The notes beneath the pieces are model-generated. The model did not search any database. It saw only the letters and a list, made by a program, of their open reading frames with translations, and was not told the origin of the DNA. A DNA stretch of 64,000 nt from Apostichopus japonicus. Taxonomy: Eukaryota > Echinodermata > Holothuroidea > Aspidochirotida > Stichopodidae. A program made the position numbers and the translations under genes. Location of the stretch: positions 19,118,303 through 19,182,302 of the forward strand of contig NC_092581.1 in NCBI RefSeq assembly GCF_037975245.1, given 5' to 3'. Positions 50,985-63,784 of this stretch are shown here, one piece after another (within the stretch, counting starts at the first letter, position 1; each line of letters opens with the position of its first letter).

Positions 50985-51420
50985 AGTTTTAGCAACACCT
51001 TGCGTTAAGGGCTATAGACCTAACTCGTTGCCTAAATATGCTCAAAACGCACCATAATATTTGACGTTTAAATTATGACCTTATTTGGTCGTGGAAATTT
51101 AATTTATTATTATTTATTAGCAAAACCTTCCGTGAAGGGCTACTTATAAAGACAAAAATTATGGTCCAAATATGCCTCAAAGTGCATTCAATAACATCTA
51201 AATTTTTACTTGGGGAGGGGAAGGGGAATACCCCTAGTGACCCTTATACATGGGCAGCACCCCCCCCCCTTTAAAAATATTTCACAATTGGCCCTCTCAT
51301 AAAGATTCATGTTACTACCTAAACAGACCCCCCCCCCCCCTAGATAGGCGTTAGCAGCAATGACCCAGGTGCAGCCCCCTCCTATATTAAATCCTTCATT
51401 CGTCTCTTGCGCTTCCACAA
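50985..51420. repeat. Degenerate repeated segment, likely mobile-element remnant
   Basis: Two related blocks, each with AGCAAxACCTTxCGTxAAGGGC and then AAATATGCxCAAAxxGCA, start near 50989 and 51119. They are followed by C-rich and G-rich stretches. No ends, target duplication or coding capacity identified. Confidence 0.45.
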
Positions 51421-52485
51421 AAATTAGACCCCTATACTTTAATCAGTTGGGGGAAATTCTGAATTTGGCCCACCACCATTGGAATTCTGTGCATACCACC
51501 GGCCCAAACTACCTGTCTTGTTGTGACCGATGACCGTATAAGTAAGTATAGGCTAATCTATAGATATATAGTCAAAGTGTGGTAGGTAATAACATCCAGT
51601 ATATTGACATAAGCCTATTTCCGGTTAACGTTTGACTTTTTTCTTTCTTTTTTTAATAGAAACAAGCATAATCATTTTAGTGAAGTATTGTTAAATATTT
51701 ACAAATGATTGTATACTTCAGTTGTACATGCCCGGCTTCAACATCTAAACACCCTCAGAATAAACTGATAGAGACCTATACCTTCAGTTTCAGTTCGACG
51801 TTATGCATTTCCTCATATGAATTACAATGACCCGATGCTGAAAATATAGAGAATATGAAAATAATATGTTAGAAAATAACAATACTAAACTGAGTAGTTA
51901 AACTATTAACAAAGAAGTAAAACCCCGCTGTCTAGTACACAAAGCATGTATATGGTGAAAATAAAAATTTGAAATATTTTATGATTGCTTTGGCAAAATT
52001 TGAATGTAGGCATATATACGATGCGTAGTTACTAACACGAATTCAAGTATAGGCTATATGAAGAAGGTATAGCCTACGCCCATTAAAAGCCACATTAACC
52101 TACACACTAAATCAAAAAAGTAATGTGGTCTCTTAGTCTAGATAGAAGTTCTCACTAGCTAAACGCTACCCATCACCGGATAGCTGACAAGTTGGCCTTT
52201 CATGGCATCATCAAGTTTCCGTATCATGACCGCAGAATGTTTGCTATCAGAGCCTGAAGTTTTCGTCACTTGTAAGCAAACATCTTCACTTAGTAGCAAA
52301 CAATTTTCCTTCGCTGCTCCTGGGAGGCGTAAAGGAGTCTAAAATTGCCTCAATTGACCCAATTTTTGCACCACAGTACTTCCATTAATGCTCTTCAACA
52401 TGCAAGTCACAGAAAAAATACAGATCCTGATTGATAACAGGTCAAAGAAGATGTTCTCCTGCTGGTACTTTTCCTAAAGGAGAAC
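51421..52485. other. No gene recognised
   Basis: AT-rich sequence left of the foldback element. No gene or repeat recognised. Confidence 0.4.
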
Positions 52486-52493
52486 AATCGGGC

Positions 52494-52848
52494 ATGGAAC
52501 GCGAAAAGGACCACAACATATGATGATGTAAATGATGATCTAATTTTATACGTTCATGTACTGAAAACTTACGACCATGTACTAAACATATACGATGATG
52601 TACTAAAAAACTAAGATGTACATCAAAACATGCGATGATGTACTCAAAACGTAAGATGTACATCAAAACATACGTTTAGAACATGATCGTATACTTTTAG
52701 TATATGATCGTATATGTTTGGTACATGATCGTAAATTTTTAGTACATGATCGTGTATTTCTAGTACATGATCGTAAGTTTTCAGTACATGATCGTATAAA
52801 ATTAGATCATCATTAACATCATATGTTGTGGTCCTTTTCGCGTTCCAT
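52494..52848. mobile_element. Foldback element, 355 bp, with 8-bp target duplication
   Basis: The outer 32 bases (52494-52525, beginning ATGGAACGCGAAAAGGACCA) are a perfect inverted repeat of 52817-52848. The arms continue imperfectly inward (ATCTAATTTTATACG against its complement). The interior is an array of about 20-bp units related to AGTACATGATCGTATA, in opposite orientation in the two halves. AATCGGGC flanks both sides (52486-52493 and 52849-52856). There is no coding capacity. The duplication length fits hAT-type integration, but the ends are not the usual CAGxG, so the superfamily is open. Confidence 0.88.
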
Positions 52849-52856
52849 AATCGGGC

Positions 52857-54012
52857 GGATGGATATGAACTCTAATAGGAATTACGCCACCAGTAGGTCT
52901 CAGGTGATACAGAGGGTTGATCATGCCGTTCCCTGGTTCATATTTTATGTAGGCTACCTATATGGCACGTGTGGTCAGGGAATTAAGTCATCCAATTCAA
53001 ATATCAGTTCCATTAAGGGCTGTGTTCAGAGTTGTTGCTATATATGACACGTGGGCGGCCTCTTATGTTTCATTGACATAATATAGAAATGATGAAGTTA
53101 TACGAACAAAAAACTGTGTCAAAAGTTTAGAGGATATTCTGGTGGTTGATTTCATTGGTAAAGCTAATTGCAAGAAGTTTCTTCTCATCTTGGGGGAGGG
53201 GGAGGGAGGGGGAGGGCTGGGGAGGGGGAAATCCCTAGCTAAAATATCTTAAAAGCCTCAAATTGAATTGACCGTTTCACTTCCAGTTTTATATCATTAA
53301 TTTAAACGTGACATTTATTGAAGTCAAGTAGACATCTGTCCTTCATATTTCACAACTAAGTTCCACGTACACTTAGGGATTTAAAGGGATTCAAAGGGAA
53401 ATAAAGGGTTTTAATAAACCACATTTAGAAAGAGTAAATAATACATCACTTAGTAGGCTGTGCTAAGCCTGACGATAACATTCCTTCTATACTATTGAAA
53501 TCCAAAACGTGATCGCAAAGTAAAGCAATGCGATCCTCTTGAACATTGAACTAAACTCTGTTACAGGTTATCATGCTAACAAATATAATAAAATTACTAA
53601 ACATTTTCAAATATGCTTTCTTGATGATACAATAAAATGAGTCCCAGTAATACTTTGTAGGGGATTGTAGTAAAGTGCTTGTTAAAACGTTGAACATTAT
53701 AAACCATTATTATTTAATATATTTTGGGGGAGTAGATGGAATGGTAGAAGTGAAGAGGAGGCTGTTGAATTTATCTTTTCCGACAGATTTCTGAAATTTC
53801 ACAGAAGTCTGTAACAATGTAATATATTTTGACATTCATCAAATGATAATCCTATACGATGCATTGAATGCACGTCATACTTTGTTTATGATATATGCAA
53901 TTTCCTTATCAGAATTATATGGAAATCTGAATTTTTTCTATTGAATTTTGCTTTAAGTCATTTTGAAGTATGTACACGAACGTTACAAAACCAGCTCTCT
54001 ATATAGAAAGGG
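52857..54012. other. Upstream flank of the PH-domain gene
   Basis: No gene recognised. A G-rich purine tract lies at 53191-53229. The right end leads into a TATA-containing promoter candidate. Confidence 0.45.
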
Positions 54013-54020
54013 TATATAAA
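54013..54020 (+). promoter_or_regulatory. TATA box of the PH-domain gene
   Basis: TATATAAA in GGTATATAAACGCG, 170 nt before the start codon. It would place initiation near 54043-54050 with a 5'UTR of about 140 nt and no need for an upstream exon. A possible acceptor (CTTTCACAG, ends 54149) offers an alternative with a 5'UTR intron. Confidence 0.5.
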
Positions 54021-54189
54021 CGCGACAAACTAAAATATCAATTTCTGATTACATTTCAAGTCATTATTCATAATCGTTATAGGTAAATGTTTTAAGAAAT
54101 ATATTTCACATTTTTAAACAGCTTTAACTGAACATTCCCCTTTCACAGAAATAATTGTGCGACAGACGATAAGGCTGTGACAGAATTGC

Positions 54190-57100
54190 ATGATGGGATC
54201 GAGAAAAGTCGAAGTGCTGCAGCAGGAAGTAACTACCAAGGGACGCGAGAAGATAAAGTGGGTGAAAAAATATGCAACTTTAAACCGGGACAACAAGGCG
54301 CTCATTTTGAGTGATAAAAAGGTAAAGTATAACTAAAGTAACGGCCAATGCTACGGTATAACACCTAAGCAAAATCAAAGGATTGTGAAGAAGAAATGTT
54401 TGTAAATATGTCAATAAATTAATCTGAACAACCAAAATAGTTTTCCAGTGTGATTTGGTAGATAATGGCATTATGATAAATTCAGGGGCGGATTGGCCTA
54501 CCGGTTTTTCAGAGCCCAAGGATGAGATGCCAAGGCGGCGATTTTCTCTTGATCGAGATAGACGTTATAGTTTCATCTTAGGCGCCAATTGCCGCCACTG
54601 AGTCGGTACACGTCCGCCACCTGGTTAAGTTGACCTTTGACATGAGATTTCGGGATTACCAAAGGGTCAACAGGTTATCATATCCACTTTGTTCGACAGC
54701 TTCCTTGGTATTTATAAACCACTACAATTAACTCTTTAAACGGTTGCTTCTAATTGTTTAAATTTCACACGAGTTTCCAGAAAGGGCGTTATTTACACGG
54801 AACCTTTGTGACCCCTTCAGCCCCCCTTACCCCATCCCCGAGTACATTTGACAAAGTGATATGATTCTGAGGTTTGCAGAGCTGAGCCGCTGAAAGCAGC
54901 AGTAAAGTCAGATCAAACATTTCTGTTTAAGAAAAGTTACCGGTAAAAGTGTTTTATTTACTATAATAATCAGTTGATGCACACTATTACTGTAAGAAAT
55001 CGGACAAATGGGTAAAACAACTTATTAATTCCCCAGGCAATGGAAAACCCTTCAATTTGTTAAGTAATAATCTATAATTCTTAGTTAATATATTCCATAC
55101 ATATAGGCCTAAATAATTGCACGGTCAGAATCACCACGTGCCGAAGATTTTAGCGCATGCGCATGTATTATTGACTCGTTGTCTATATCCATCTATTAAG
55201 TCAAGCTACAGATGTCCAAGGAATGCTAAATTAATATCATATGCACCCATGTAACCATTTCTTGGACTTTCTAGCATGTAGGCTACGAGTTTGGATTTAG
55301 ATATTAGGCCTACATATAAAAACAATGAACACACAATCTTAAAATAAACTGTGCATCAAACTTCCTTCCTTTCACTAAGAAATCCATTCTCAAAGCGATA
55401 GAATGACAAACATTTACCGGAAGTGTAGTTGTAGGTCATGACCTTAGGATCTTCCCACCGTCTAGTAATTTCCCTTTCACAGCCCTTGACTGAAATTAGC
55501 ACAAAATAAAACTTAACGTGGGAAGCCAATAACAGCCACTTAGAAATTACCATAGCAACCATTATTCATTATAGGCCTATGTCTTTTTTATATAGCATGT
55601 CCTGTACAACAATATGCGTCATGTGTTAGTAATGGTCATACCACATTCGGTGCGTGTTGCATGCCTATATCTGGTTTAACTACAATTTCTAGCTTATTCG
55701 TACTCAACGATGATGATAAAAGATGAAAGATACTTAACGAAGCATGGACATCCAATAGTTTTTTTAATGCAGAGTTTGACGGAAATAAATTTCGATCATG
55801 TTGCCCGAACAGCATTATGACGTCATAAGTACCTGATGTTATTACAAACAAGGAAATAAGGGCGTCAACTTGAATCTTCTTCTGTTTAACAGAGACACAT
55901 CCTCTGTGCTATGCCAGTATAAACTATGGGAGTACACATTTAAACTTTTCTATCCTCGGTCCCAAACATGCTCCCCTCCATCCCTCCGCAACCAAACGTT
56001 TACATATTTGTGACAATTTAAATTCCACCCCCCCCCCCAGACCACCCTGTTAAAATTTATTTTATATGCCAACCGTTCATACGTAATAGCTGTTACCGAT
56101 AATTTCTCTACCTTCTGGTCCATTTCTACCAGAATACAGTATCATCTCCTAGAGTGATAACTCAGATGTACTTACAAGCCGCCTCCATGTTCTACACGAC
56201 TGTGAATATTAAATTGTCATATACGCCAAAGAATTCCATCTTACTTCCCTTTTTGCGGTACAGACTAACAATGAAGAGACCCATGCTTCCTCCTTTCTCC
56301 TATTATTTCTAATCCAGTATGTTTATTGGATATACATACTTACCCCACTAACTGAACGATATCATATCCTATAACAAGCAGCCCATTATCGCTCTTTTGC
56401 CCCGCAGTTGCAGGATGACGTCACACCATCTGACGTGAAAGCTGCAGCCGCAATACGCAAGATAGCACTGAGCACAGACGTATTATGCATACCGTTAGAG
56501 TCGGAGGAACACAAGAAGACTAAACGGCGATTCTTAATAAGAATTATGTCGGACAAAGAAAGCCAACCCGAGCCAGAATTAGAGGTATGTTGAATTGGAT
56601 TCTTTTTTGTACAATTGTATGACTTATACAACAATATGTCGAAGTATTTTGTCGAACAAAGACGAAAATGCCAGTAGGTCTTACAGCATATAAAGACGAC
56701 TGAAGTACAATTGCGAATTCAGAAGTCATGTTACAAAGAGTAGGAGGCTATATGGATGTGTATATGATAGTGTAAAGTGATTACTTTGACGTATCAAGTA
56801 AACATGAATTTAAAATTCTCCTTCATCTCACCAGGAGCTGATCTCATCTTCTTAAACTGTTAAGGCTTCGATTATTTCCCCCATCATAGTAAGACTTGTG
56901 TTTAGTGTATATACAACATGTATTGTGCAGCGTGTACAATATAAATGGTTGAAGTATAGGGTTAAATATTAATAGATTATTGTGAAGGGAAGTATGCTAT
57001 ATGATTTTAATAGTGATACAATATCACTAGGCTATAAACTATCTCACATGACTACGGTATCGAAGTCCATCGCTACAATGGATTTTATATGCTTTTCTTT

Positions 57101-60100
57101 CAGTAGCTTTATAGGAAGCAGTTTAAATATTTCAATAGTCTGGATATACCATCAAAACAATGAGATATGAATGTCATATAGGGATATACGTGTAATTAGT
57201 ACAAAGGTTAAGCCAACAATGATTTATACTGAACAACACACGGACTCGCTTTATCATATATTCCTTATTCAGTTTTGTGTATATATATATACGTAACTAT
57301 AGGCTATACTTGGCGCCCATTTGTTGTTCACACTTTCTTTACTATATATTTGTATATCTTACATGGGCAAACTAATGCGAAAGCAAAACATTCAATTACA
57401 TTGGTCAAGGGGAAGCTTCAGGAATAAGGGGACACTTTTTGGGGGGAGGGGGGGTTGTACAAACTAAGCTGGTTACTGAGCCCCCCCCCTCACCGCCCTC
57501 CCCTTCTCTCCATCTGCGGCGAAGAAACAAACTGAACATTTTAAACCCAAAATGCACTTAGACTAAAACATTGAAGCTATGAACACTTTTTGAGGATATA
57601 AAGTGTATTCAACTCCAGTTATGTTATATGTACATTATAAGAATCGCTTATACGTGCTGCGTTGTTCTTATCGATATAAAAACCCTAATATAAATAAACA
57701 TACAGTTAATTGAGACCTTCGACCATGTTGTCTAGTGTGCAATCGTGCACTGTTCCAAGTATACAAAAGCGAAAGAAAGCCTAGTCTTTCACGAAAGATG
57801 AGGTGAAATGGTTTCAGAACCCCTGATGAATCCCTTGCAAATTATTTAAAGGGATGCTGGTTTGCAAACCGATGGCGTTCAAACAAAAACTTTTGAGTGA
57901 GAGTATTCCGGGAGAAATTCCTTTTAGCCATCCAGGGCAGCATTGGGTACGGGAGGAAGGTTGAGATGGGAGAGAGAGTGGGAGAGGGGGGAGGGGGTGA
58001 GGAATAGGTGTACCTATTAATGACTATTAACTTATGACTGAAATAGCTAGCCCCACCCCCTCCCTACCCCACCATAGTTCATCACTTTTCAAGTTCAGCC
58101 TATATAAGCTTCCATATTAAATGGTGTACAATATTTAACGTAAGATTCTATTGGTCACATATTATATTTAGCGTTATAGAAACACCGTTCGAAGGTACGA
58201 AAGTACAAGTTCGAAAAAATGCACATACCTGGACAATGTCTATATGGCGCAATAATGTAATCTCTTACATCACGGATAAAGAGAAATATACTTTCGAAAA
58301 CCAAACAAATCGATGAAGCTATTTTGGTCGATGTAAGTTGACGAGAACAATTGGTCTAAAGAGAGCGTGATGATTAAAGATAAACGACGGGTGAATAACA
58401 TTTGAACACTTTCATATTATATGTATACAATTACATTGGCGCGTACTAAATACGGGCACACCGTAATAATTACGAGTCGTTTCATAATGGTATAATTTAA
58501 CTTTAACTAGAAACTTCGTGAAATTAGTTTGATAAGTTAATGGCGTGTAACTATGGAGAGGACATGATATTTCATAAATTAAAGGTCAAAGGTCACAAAT
58601 ATTCTAAAAGGTCAAATAATGGTCACTGATGCTCAGATTTCAACAAGCAGTCAACCTCGGCGACGCATTATGCCTCACGCACTGAGATATTTAGTTCTCT
58701 GATCTGAATACTCGTCAATTTCCGGGAGTGTTCGGGACACTCCGAACGTGGCAGGATTGGAAAGTACACTTGAAAAGTGTTAGCAATCTTTAGCTTGCTA
58801 AGATTTGGGGGCAACAGTAATCACCTTAAATTCGCCTAATAACGACTGTTCAGTCCTCAGTCTATATTGTTGGGTTGTATACACATGTATTAAGTATGTA
58901 TACTTAATATTAGTTCTATAATTATGCAATAGCATACTATACGACAGACTCCTGCAGTTGAAACAAATCTTCATAAACTGTAATTTCGTGCCATGCTTTA
59001 AAGCACTCATACTGTCAGTATCAGCAATACAAATATCCGTCTTCTATCAGATATACATTAGAAACTGTTCATACTGAGAGTAAGAGTGCTTTGAAGCATG
59101 ACATGAGAGGACAGTATAGAGTGGTATTAGCATTAGGAAAACATGTACCAATTGGTTGTACGCTAAAATACGATACACGTGAACATACCTCCACTGTGGT
59201 ATATACAGGAAGTCTCTGATTGTGGTACAACAGTATATGACTTCTAAACATTCTTCAAAAATTCGTTGTGGCATATTTCAGCTTAAATTAGTGTGAGAAC
59301 GTCGGTGCCTATTCCTCCCTACCAGTATAGTCCTACTATAAATTCATCTTGAAAAACACTTATGTATAGCTATAAGCCTATAACAGGAAGAATGAACACT
59401 GAAATCAAGCAAATATTTATCCAATAGTCATTGTCCAAATCAGAAAAGTGCGGGTTGGCTGCCTTTTAATGTGAACTGCTTTTACAAAGTTCTCAACGAC
59501 TATGGTACGCCGTATCGGACAAACCTTGCCTATAAACGACAGGCACACATAGCAACGTTCTGTTCAATCAATGCTTGGTTGTAAATGCACCCCCCCCCCC
59601 CCCCCCCATCGTCGCTTGATAGGACTAATATGAAACACGTTTACATTGTGGTGATATAGGCCGATGTAGGTAAAACATTCAATTGGTTAGCCATGCAGTT
59701 TAAACAAAATATAAAATAACGCGGAGGTAACATTTATGACTCAGAAACAAAGAGGAACTTGTCACGCAATCAAGTGAAAGTTTCATTTCCGCCTAATTCC
59801 TATACATGCCGCTTCGATATAATGTTCAGTTAAAGTTTTGTACAAGAGGTTCAGTTTGTACATTTTACACAGACGCTCATTGACACAAAACCATGATTTG
59901 ATGTAACTTTACTCTACCGTACGTGTTAATAGATTATAACAACACAAATGAACACGTGTGCATTCATATTCTAATACATTCATTTAGAAAGTACAAACTA
60001 AGTTAATTTCATTTTTGTTAAAGGAACAGTACAATTTTGAAGTAATTAAGTCCATTCCCTTCCAAAATATAAATAAATAAATAACAATAACAAATACAGT

Positions 60101-63100
60101 ACCAGATCTTACATGTTACCTATAGAGCTAGGTTACCACACCTATCATATAACACACAAAACACAAACAAAGTCAAATCAAACCAAAGCAAAGAGGAATA
60201 TAAACTCATAATCTTTGATGAGAAGAAGTAGAAAAAAAACCCAATTACTTGATAAATCATATAGGGCATATCAGCCTCCCTTAGAACTCGTACAACTTGT
60301 GATACGAGGATTTCAACCCTTAGTGTATGTAATCCTATAATACAGTAGGCTATTATATATCAGTGTTTGAACTATGTAAATATTTCCAAGAACACGTCTA
60401 CATTTATATACCGTGTGCTGTCTGTGGCAACTCTATACCGGGAATGTCAACACATTGACAAATGACTCATCCCCTGAGGCGTTCCTTAATTAAATTTCTG
60501 AGTTGGCCTGGGCCTACCCTTTGAAACAGACCTAACCTTACAGCCTACACTGACTCACTATAACCATAACAACTCCCTGCTATAACACTGAATTAATAAA
60601 ATGCGAGGGTCTTGTTCGCGCATACCATGCACGCTCTACGGAGATTGCCTGCCAGCATGAATACAGCATATACATGCAGACATGCCATTAAAACCAAAAT
60701 TTTGATTACTTTCATAAAACGCATGCATGGCAGTTCGTTCACAGTCAGACGGCAATTGATTTATACTGTGAAGGCATACATGGTATCTAGGGAAGATGAA
60801 CGTAATGTATAAGGAACGCCGTAAAGGACATTATGTTGTGGCAAAACGAGGTAGCATTGTACCGTAAGATTGACTGCATGTATGCTGAAGGACTGATGTT
60901 ATGCGTGTCAGAGGGGTGATTTGAATTTCAAACGATCAAAACATAACGCAAGAAGTATTTGGGAAATGATTTCTGAAAATGATTCAGATTGATTTGAATC
61001 TGTTAGAACTCTTGTTTGTATTCTGAGTCTTACGTCAAAAGGGAACTTGAAATAAATGACCCCACCCCCAGAAAATAAAAAAGTTGATTCCGTTTCCGCT
61101 ACGAGGTATGACGAGTTAGTAAAGGCCTGTAGTCGTTTATACCATTGATTGTCGTGGGCGGCACAACATTATTGATTGAATGTAACCCTTTATCAGTTTC
61201 TATTTGATAAAATGTCCATTTGATTTGATTTCCTGCGATATGCATTTTTTTACACAGTTTCCTATTTCTTTTCAAATAGTATTACACTTTTTCTCATGAA
61301 TCGACATTTGCGAGAATGTGAAAACAAACAATGTACACCCCTTTTAGTTTATATAACTTTCCTGTGTTTATCAAACAAGAGAAACGAAAGTATACAGTCT
61401 ATGCACTTCCTCTTTAGTAATTCATAGGGCTAACTCTTTAAACCTGTTTTTTGGTCTTATTGTGGTTAAGGTTTCAATACATATTAGAGGAAGAAAAAAA
61501 TTAGTCATTCGCATACACTTTCTTTTTCTCTAATATAAACAATCGTAACTTCCATCTTTGAAAGAAACTAGTAAACAAAATAACGATATCAGTTGTATCC
61601 GCGTTTAAGTCGTTAGGATAGTATCATGCCGGTTACTTATAATTCTGGAGCATAGCTATAATATATAACTTTTGTCTATGTGGAAGGTATTGGCTACCTC
61701 ATACAGGCATACATTAGTGCGGGCTGCTTGGGTGATTAATTTCCCGTTATCATTCTTTATTGCCTATCCCCCCCCCCCCATAAAAAAAATGACGCCCTGA
61801 GTGACTGAATTACATATATGAAATATGCTTGTTAACAGAGTTAGGTTATCTCAGTACGGTAATTAATTAATTAATTAATTAATGACCCATGATTGATTGC
61901 TTGATCGATTGATCATTTAAGTAATTACCGTACTTCTCTTCACAGGTCACGCTTAGTGTCAAGTCAGAAGAAGACAAAGATGATTTGGTTAAAGAAATCA
62001 ATGACATCATCAATGAACAGAAAGAGCCCGTTAATGACGAAACTATTACGTTAGAGGTTCGTAGGCGCTATCTGAAATATTGTTTGCCGTAAAAAAAAAA
62101 GTGGTGCTGGTATTCAACCAAACCACTCTTTAGGAAAGTACTTGAATAATAACTGCTTTTGTCTCGTTATTGATGTAAAATTACTTCTTCTCTACTAGTT
62201 TTACGGTACATATAGCTGGTTAATAACGAAAGTTAACGAAAAAACAACAAACAACAGGCTAGAATTCCACTCTTAAATCGCTGTTTGAGATTGTCCAGGT
62301 GTGACCAGTGAACTAATTAGAGTGTAATTCTAAAAATTTTACTTCACATAGATTGATGAAATATCTTCGATATTTAGAGCTATACTTCTCCTTGGCGGGA
62401 CGCGTGATTTTTTTCCCCAGGACGAATAAGGGCATCGCCAATCAAATCCATGGATTCCAAACATGTGACGCTTTTTCAAAAAACATGTTCTGAATCTTTT
62501 TCCTAGTTTTGACCCCAGATTATGAACGACAATCCTTCATTTTCATAGAACTGGATCCCTAACCCACTTTCTAAACCCTAACTCTGATCTCAAACGAATT
62601 TGTAAATTCCTGAAAAACCTGAAACCCTTATCCGTCCTGGGAATAAAAATTAGGTTGGCGGGACCACTCTTTGTTAAGATTGAATTTTCGCTCCTCGAGA
62701 AATGGTTCTACCTGGCCACTATCCGAGATTTAATTCTCACGCTTTGGAAATAAGAGTGTATATAGGGCCACGTGGTTGTACAAAAGCATTGTGAGCATAG
62801 GCTGGTTGCTCATAATTGCCTCAATTGTCGTACATGCATGTCAGAACACTTAATGCAACATCGTTTTGTGGGGTTCAAGGGTACTTTCGTGACGAGAAAA
62901 ACAGAACCACTTAATTGATATTTAATTAACAACCGAATGACGAATTAAACTTGAGATGTTCTTAATATAGGCTATGCGACAAAATTGTTGTTATATTTGT
63001 TTAAACTTTGCTATAGGATCTCGACGCAATCATAGTTGAAACAGATGCCTTAAATCACCTTAACAAGACAAGACCAAAGTTCCAGGGCAGGAGACGACCT

Positions 63101-63784
63101 CAAAAGAGACCCAGAAAAATGGTAAGATTAATGAAATGATAATACTTGATATAAAATACTATACATATGGCCTAGATAATAGTATTTAATTGAAGATCTC
63201 ATCTGAACCACATAATCAGCGATGCTTATACTTAATTTTTCATGAGGGCCAGAGGAAACAAAGTTTGGACCGAAGAGTCAGATGGAATCAAAACCACATG
63301 CTTCCATGAATGACCTCTGTGCAGGATGGGCCTAATGCATTATGGGAGTCTCCTGCATGTCCAGATAACTGCAAGATTATGTACCGATTTTCGTTTCGCG
63401 AGCAGAGCAGGGAAGGCAAATAAGGGGGTGAGGGATAGGAGAGTGGAGGGGAGGGATTGGTACCATGAATCGTATTATTTATGTAGTTAGGAACAAACCA
63501 AGGACAACGTTTACACGTGCTAATTGCTTTAGACGGCTATACATGGGGATTTATGCATGTCATGAGGGGGGAGGGGGATCTTGCACTGGCACACCTTCTC
63601 CCCCTCCCCCACATCTGATGCATTCTCTCGCGGGGTTTAGAAATGGGTATACAAGCCCAGCACTGCATCTCATGGTATTGAAGTTTGACAATTTTTTTGG
63701 TTACATTTTTTTTACTCCTAGCTTGAAGATATTGATGAAAATGCAGAAAAGAAACAGAAAACAGACATTGACTTGGATTCACCG
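54190..63784 (+). CDS. PLEKHO1-like: PLEKHO1/CKIP-1-like PH protein with capping-protein-interaction motif, 3' end outside window
   Basis: Five in-phase exons: 54190-54321, 56408-56584, 61946-62056, 63017-63121 and 63722-63784, with the last donor leading off the right edge (196 residues visible). A TGA lies in frame just upstream of the first ATG. Residues about 20-135 look like a PH domain: KIKWVKKYATLNRDNKALIL resembles its first two strands, and LSVKSEEDKDDLVKEINDII matches the end of the last strand and the C-terminal helix. Exon 4 carries L152-x-H154-x-N156-x-x-R159-P-K161-x6-P168, which fits the capping-protein-interaction motif LxHxTxxRPKx6P with one change (Thr to Asn), then a basic RRRPQKRPRK run. 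A PH domain followed closely by this motif is the layout of CKIP-1/PLEKHO1, which binds CapZ and restrains actin filament capping at membranes. Function here is inferred. The exon 3 donor (GAG|GTTCGT) is weak but required by phase. Intron 2 is about 5.4 kb. Confidence 0.75.
54322..56407 (+). other. Intron 1 of the PH-domain gene
   Basis: 2.1 kb. A possible hAT-like fragment lies at 54483-54600 (CAGGGGCGGATTGG at the left, inverted CAGTGGCGGCAATTGG at the right, no matching flanking duplication). A short minus-strand frame near 55360-55500 is discussed under rejected items. Otherwise unremarkable. Confidence 0.55.
56585..61945 (+). other. Intron 2 of the PH-domain gene
   Basis: 5.4 kb, AT-rich. 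It holds an imperfect hairpin repeat (58991-59105), an 18-C run (59590-59607), G-rich stretches near 57440 and 57960-58000, and an (AATT)n run at 61861-61882. No nested gene recognised. Confidence 0.6.
58991..59105. repeat. Imperfect hairpin repeat, copy 2
   Basis: CATGCTTTAAAGCACTCATA at the left pairs with the inverted right arm CATGCTTCAAAGCACTC, with TACTGTCAGTAT against TACTCTCAGTAT inside. About 115 bp; related to 39513-39620. No coding capacity. Confidence 0.65.
62057..63016 (+). other. Intron 3 of the PH-domain gene
   Basis: About 1 kb, no element recognised. Confidence 0.55.
63122..63721 (+). other. Intron 4 of the PH-domain gene
   Basis: 600 bp with G-rich (63424-63460) and C-rich (63598-63612) stretches that generate spurious open frames. 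Confidence 0.55.

Noticed and set aside
54483-54600. Short hAT-like MITE with CAGGGGCGG ends
   Set aside because: The ends are only partly complementary and the flanking 8-mers do not match, so it was kept as a note within the intron rather than called as an element.
55356-55562. Minus-strand frame with a Kunitz-like segment (YNYTSGKCLSFYR) between possible splice sites
   Set aside because: The spacing between cysteines is wrong for Kunitz and the following YGGC block is absent; most likely chance.
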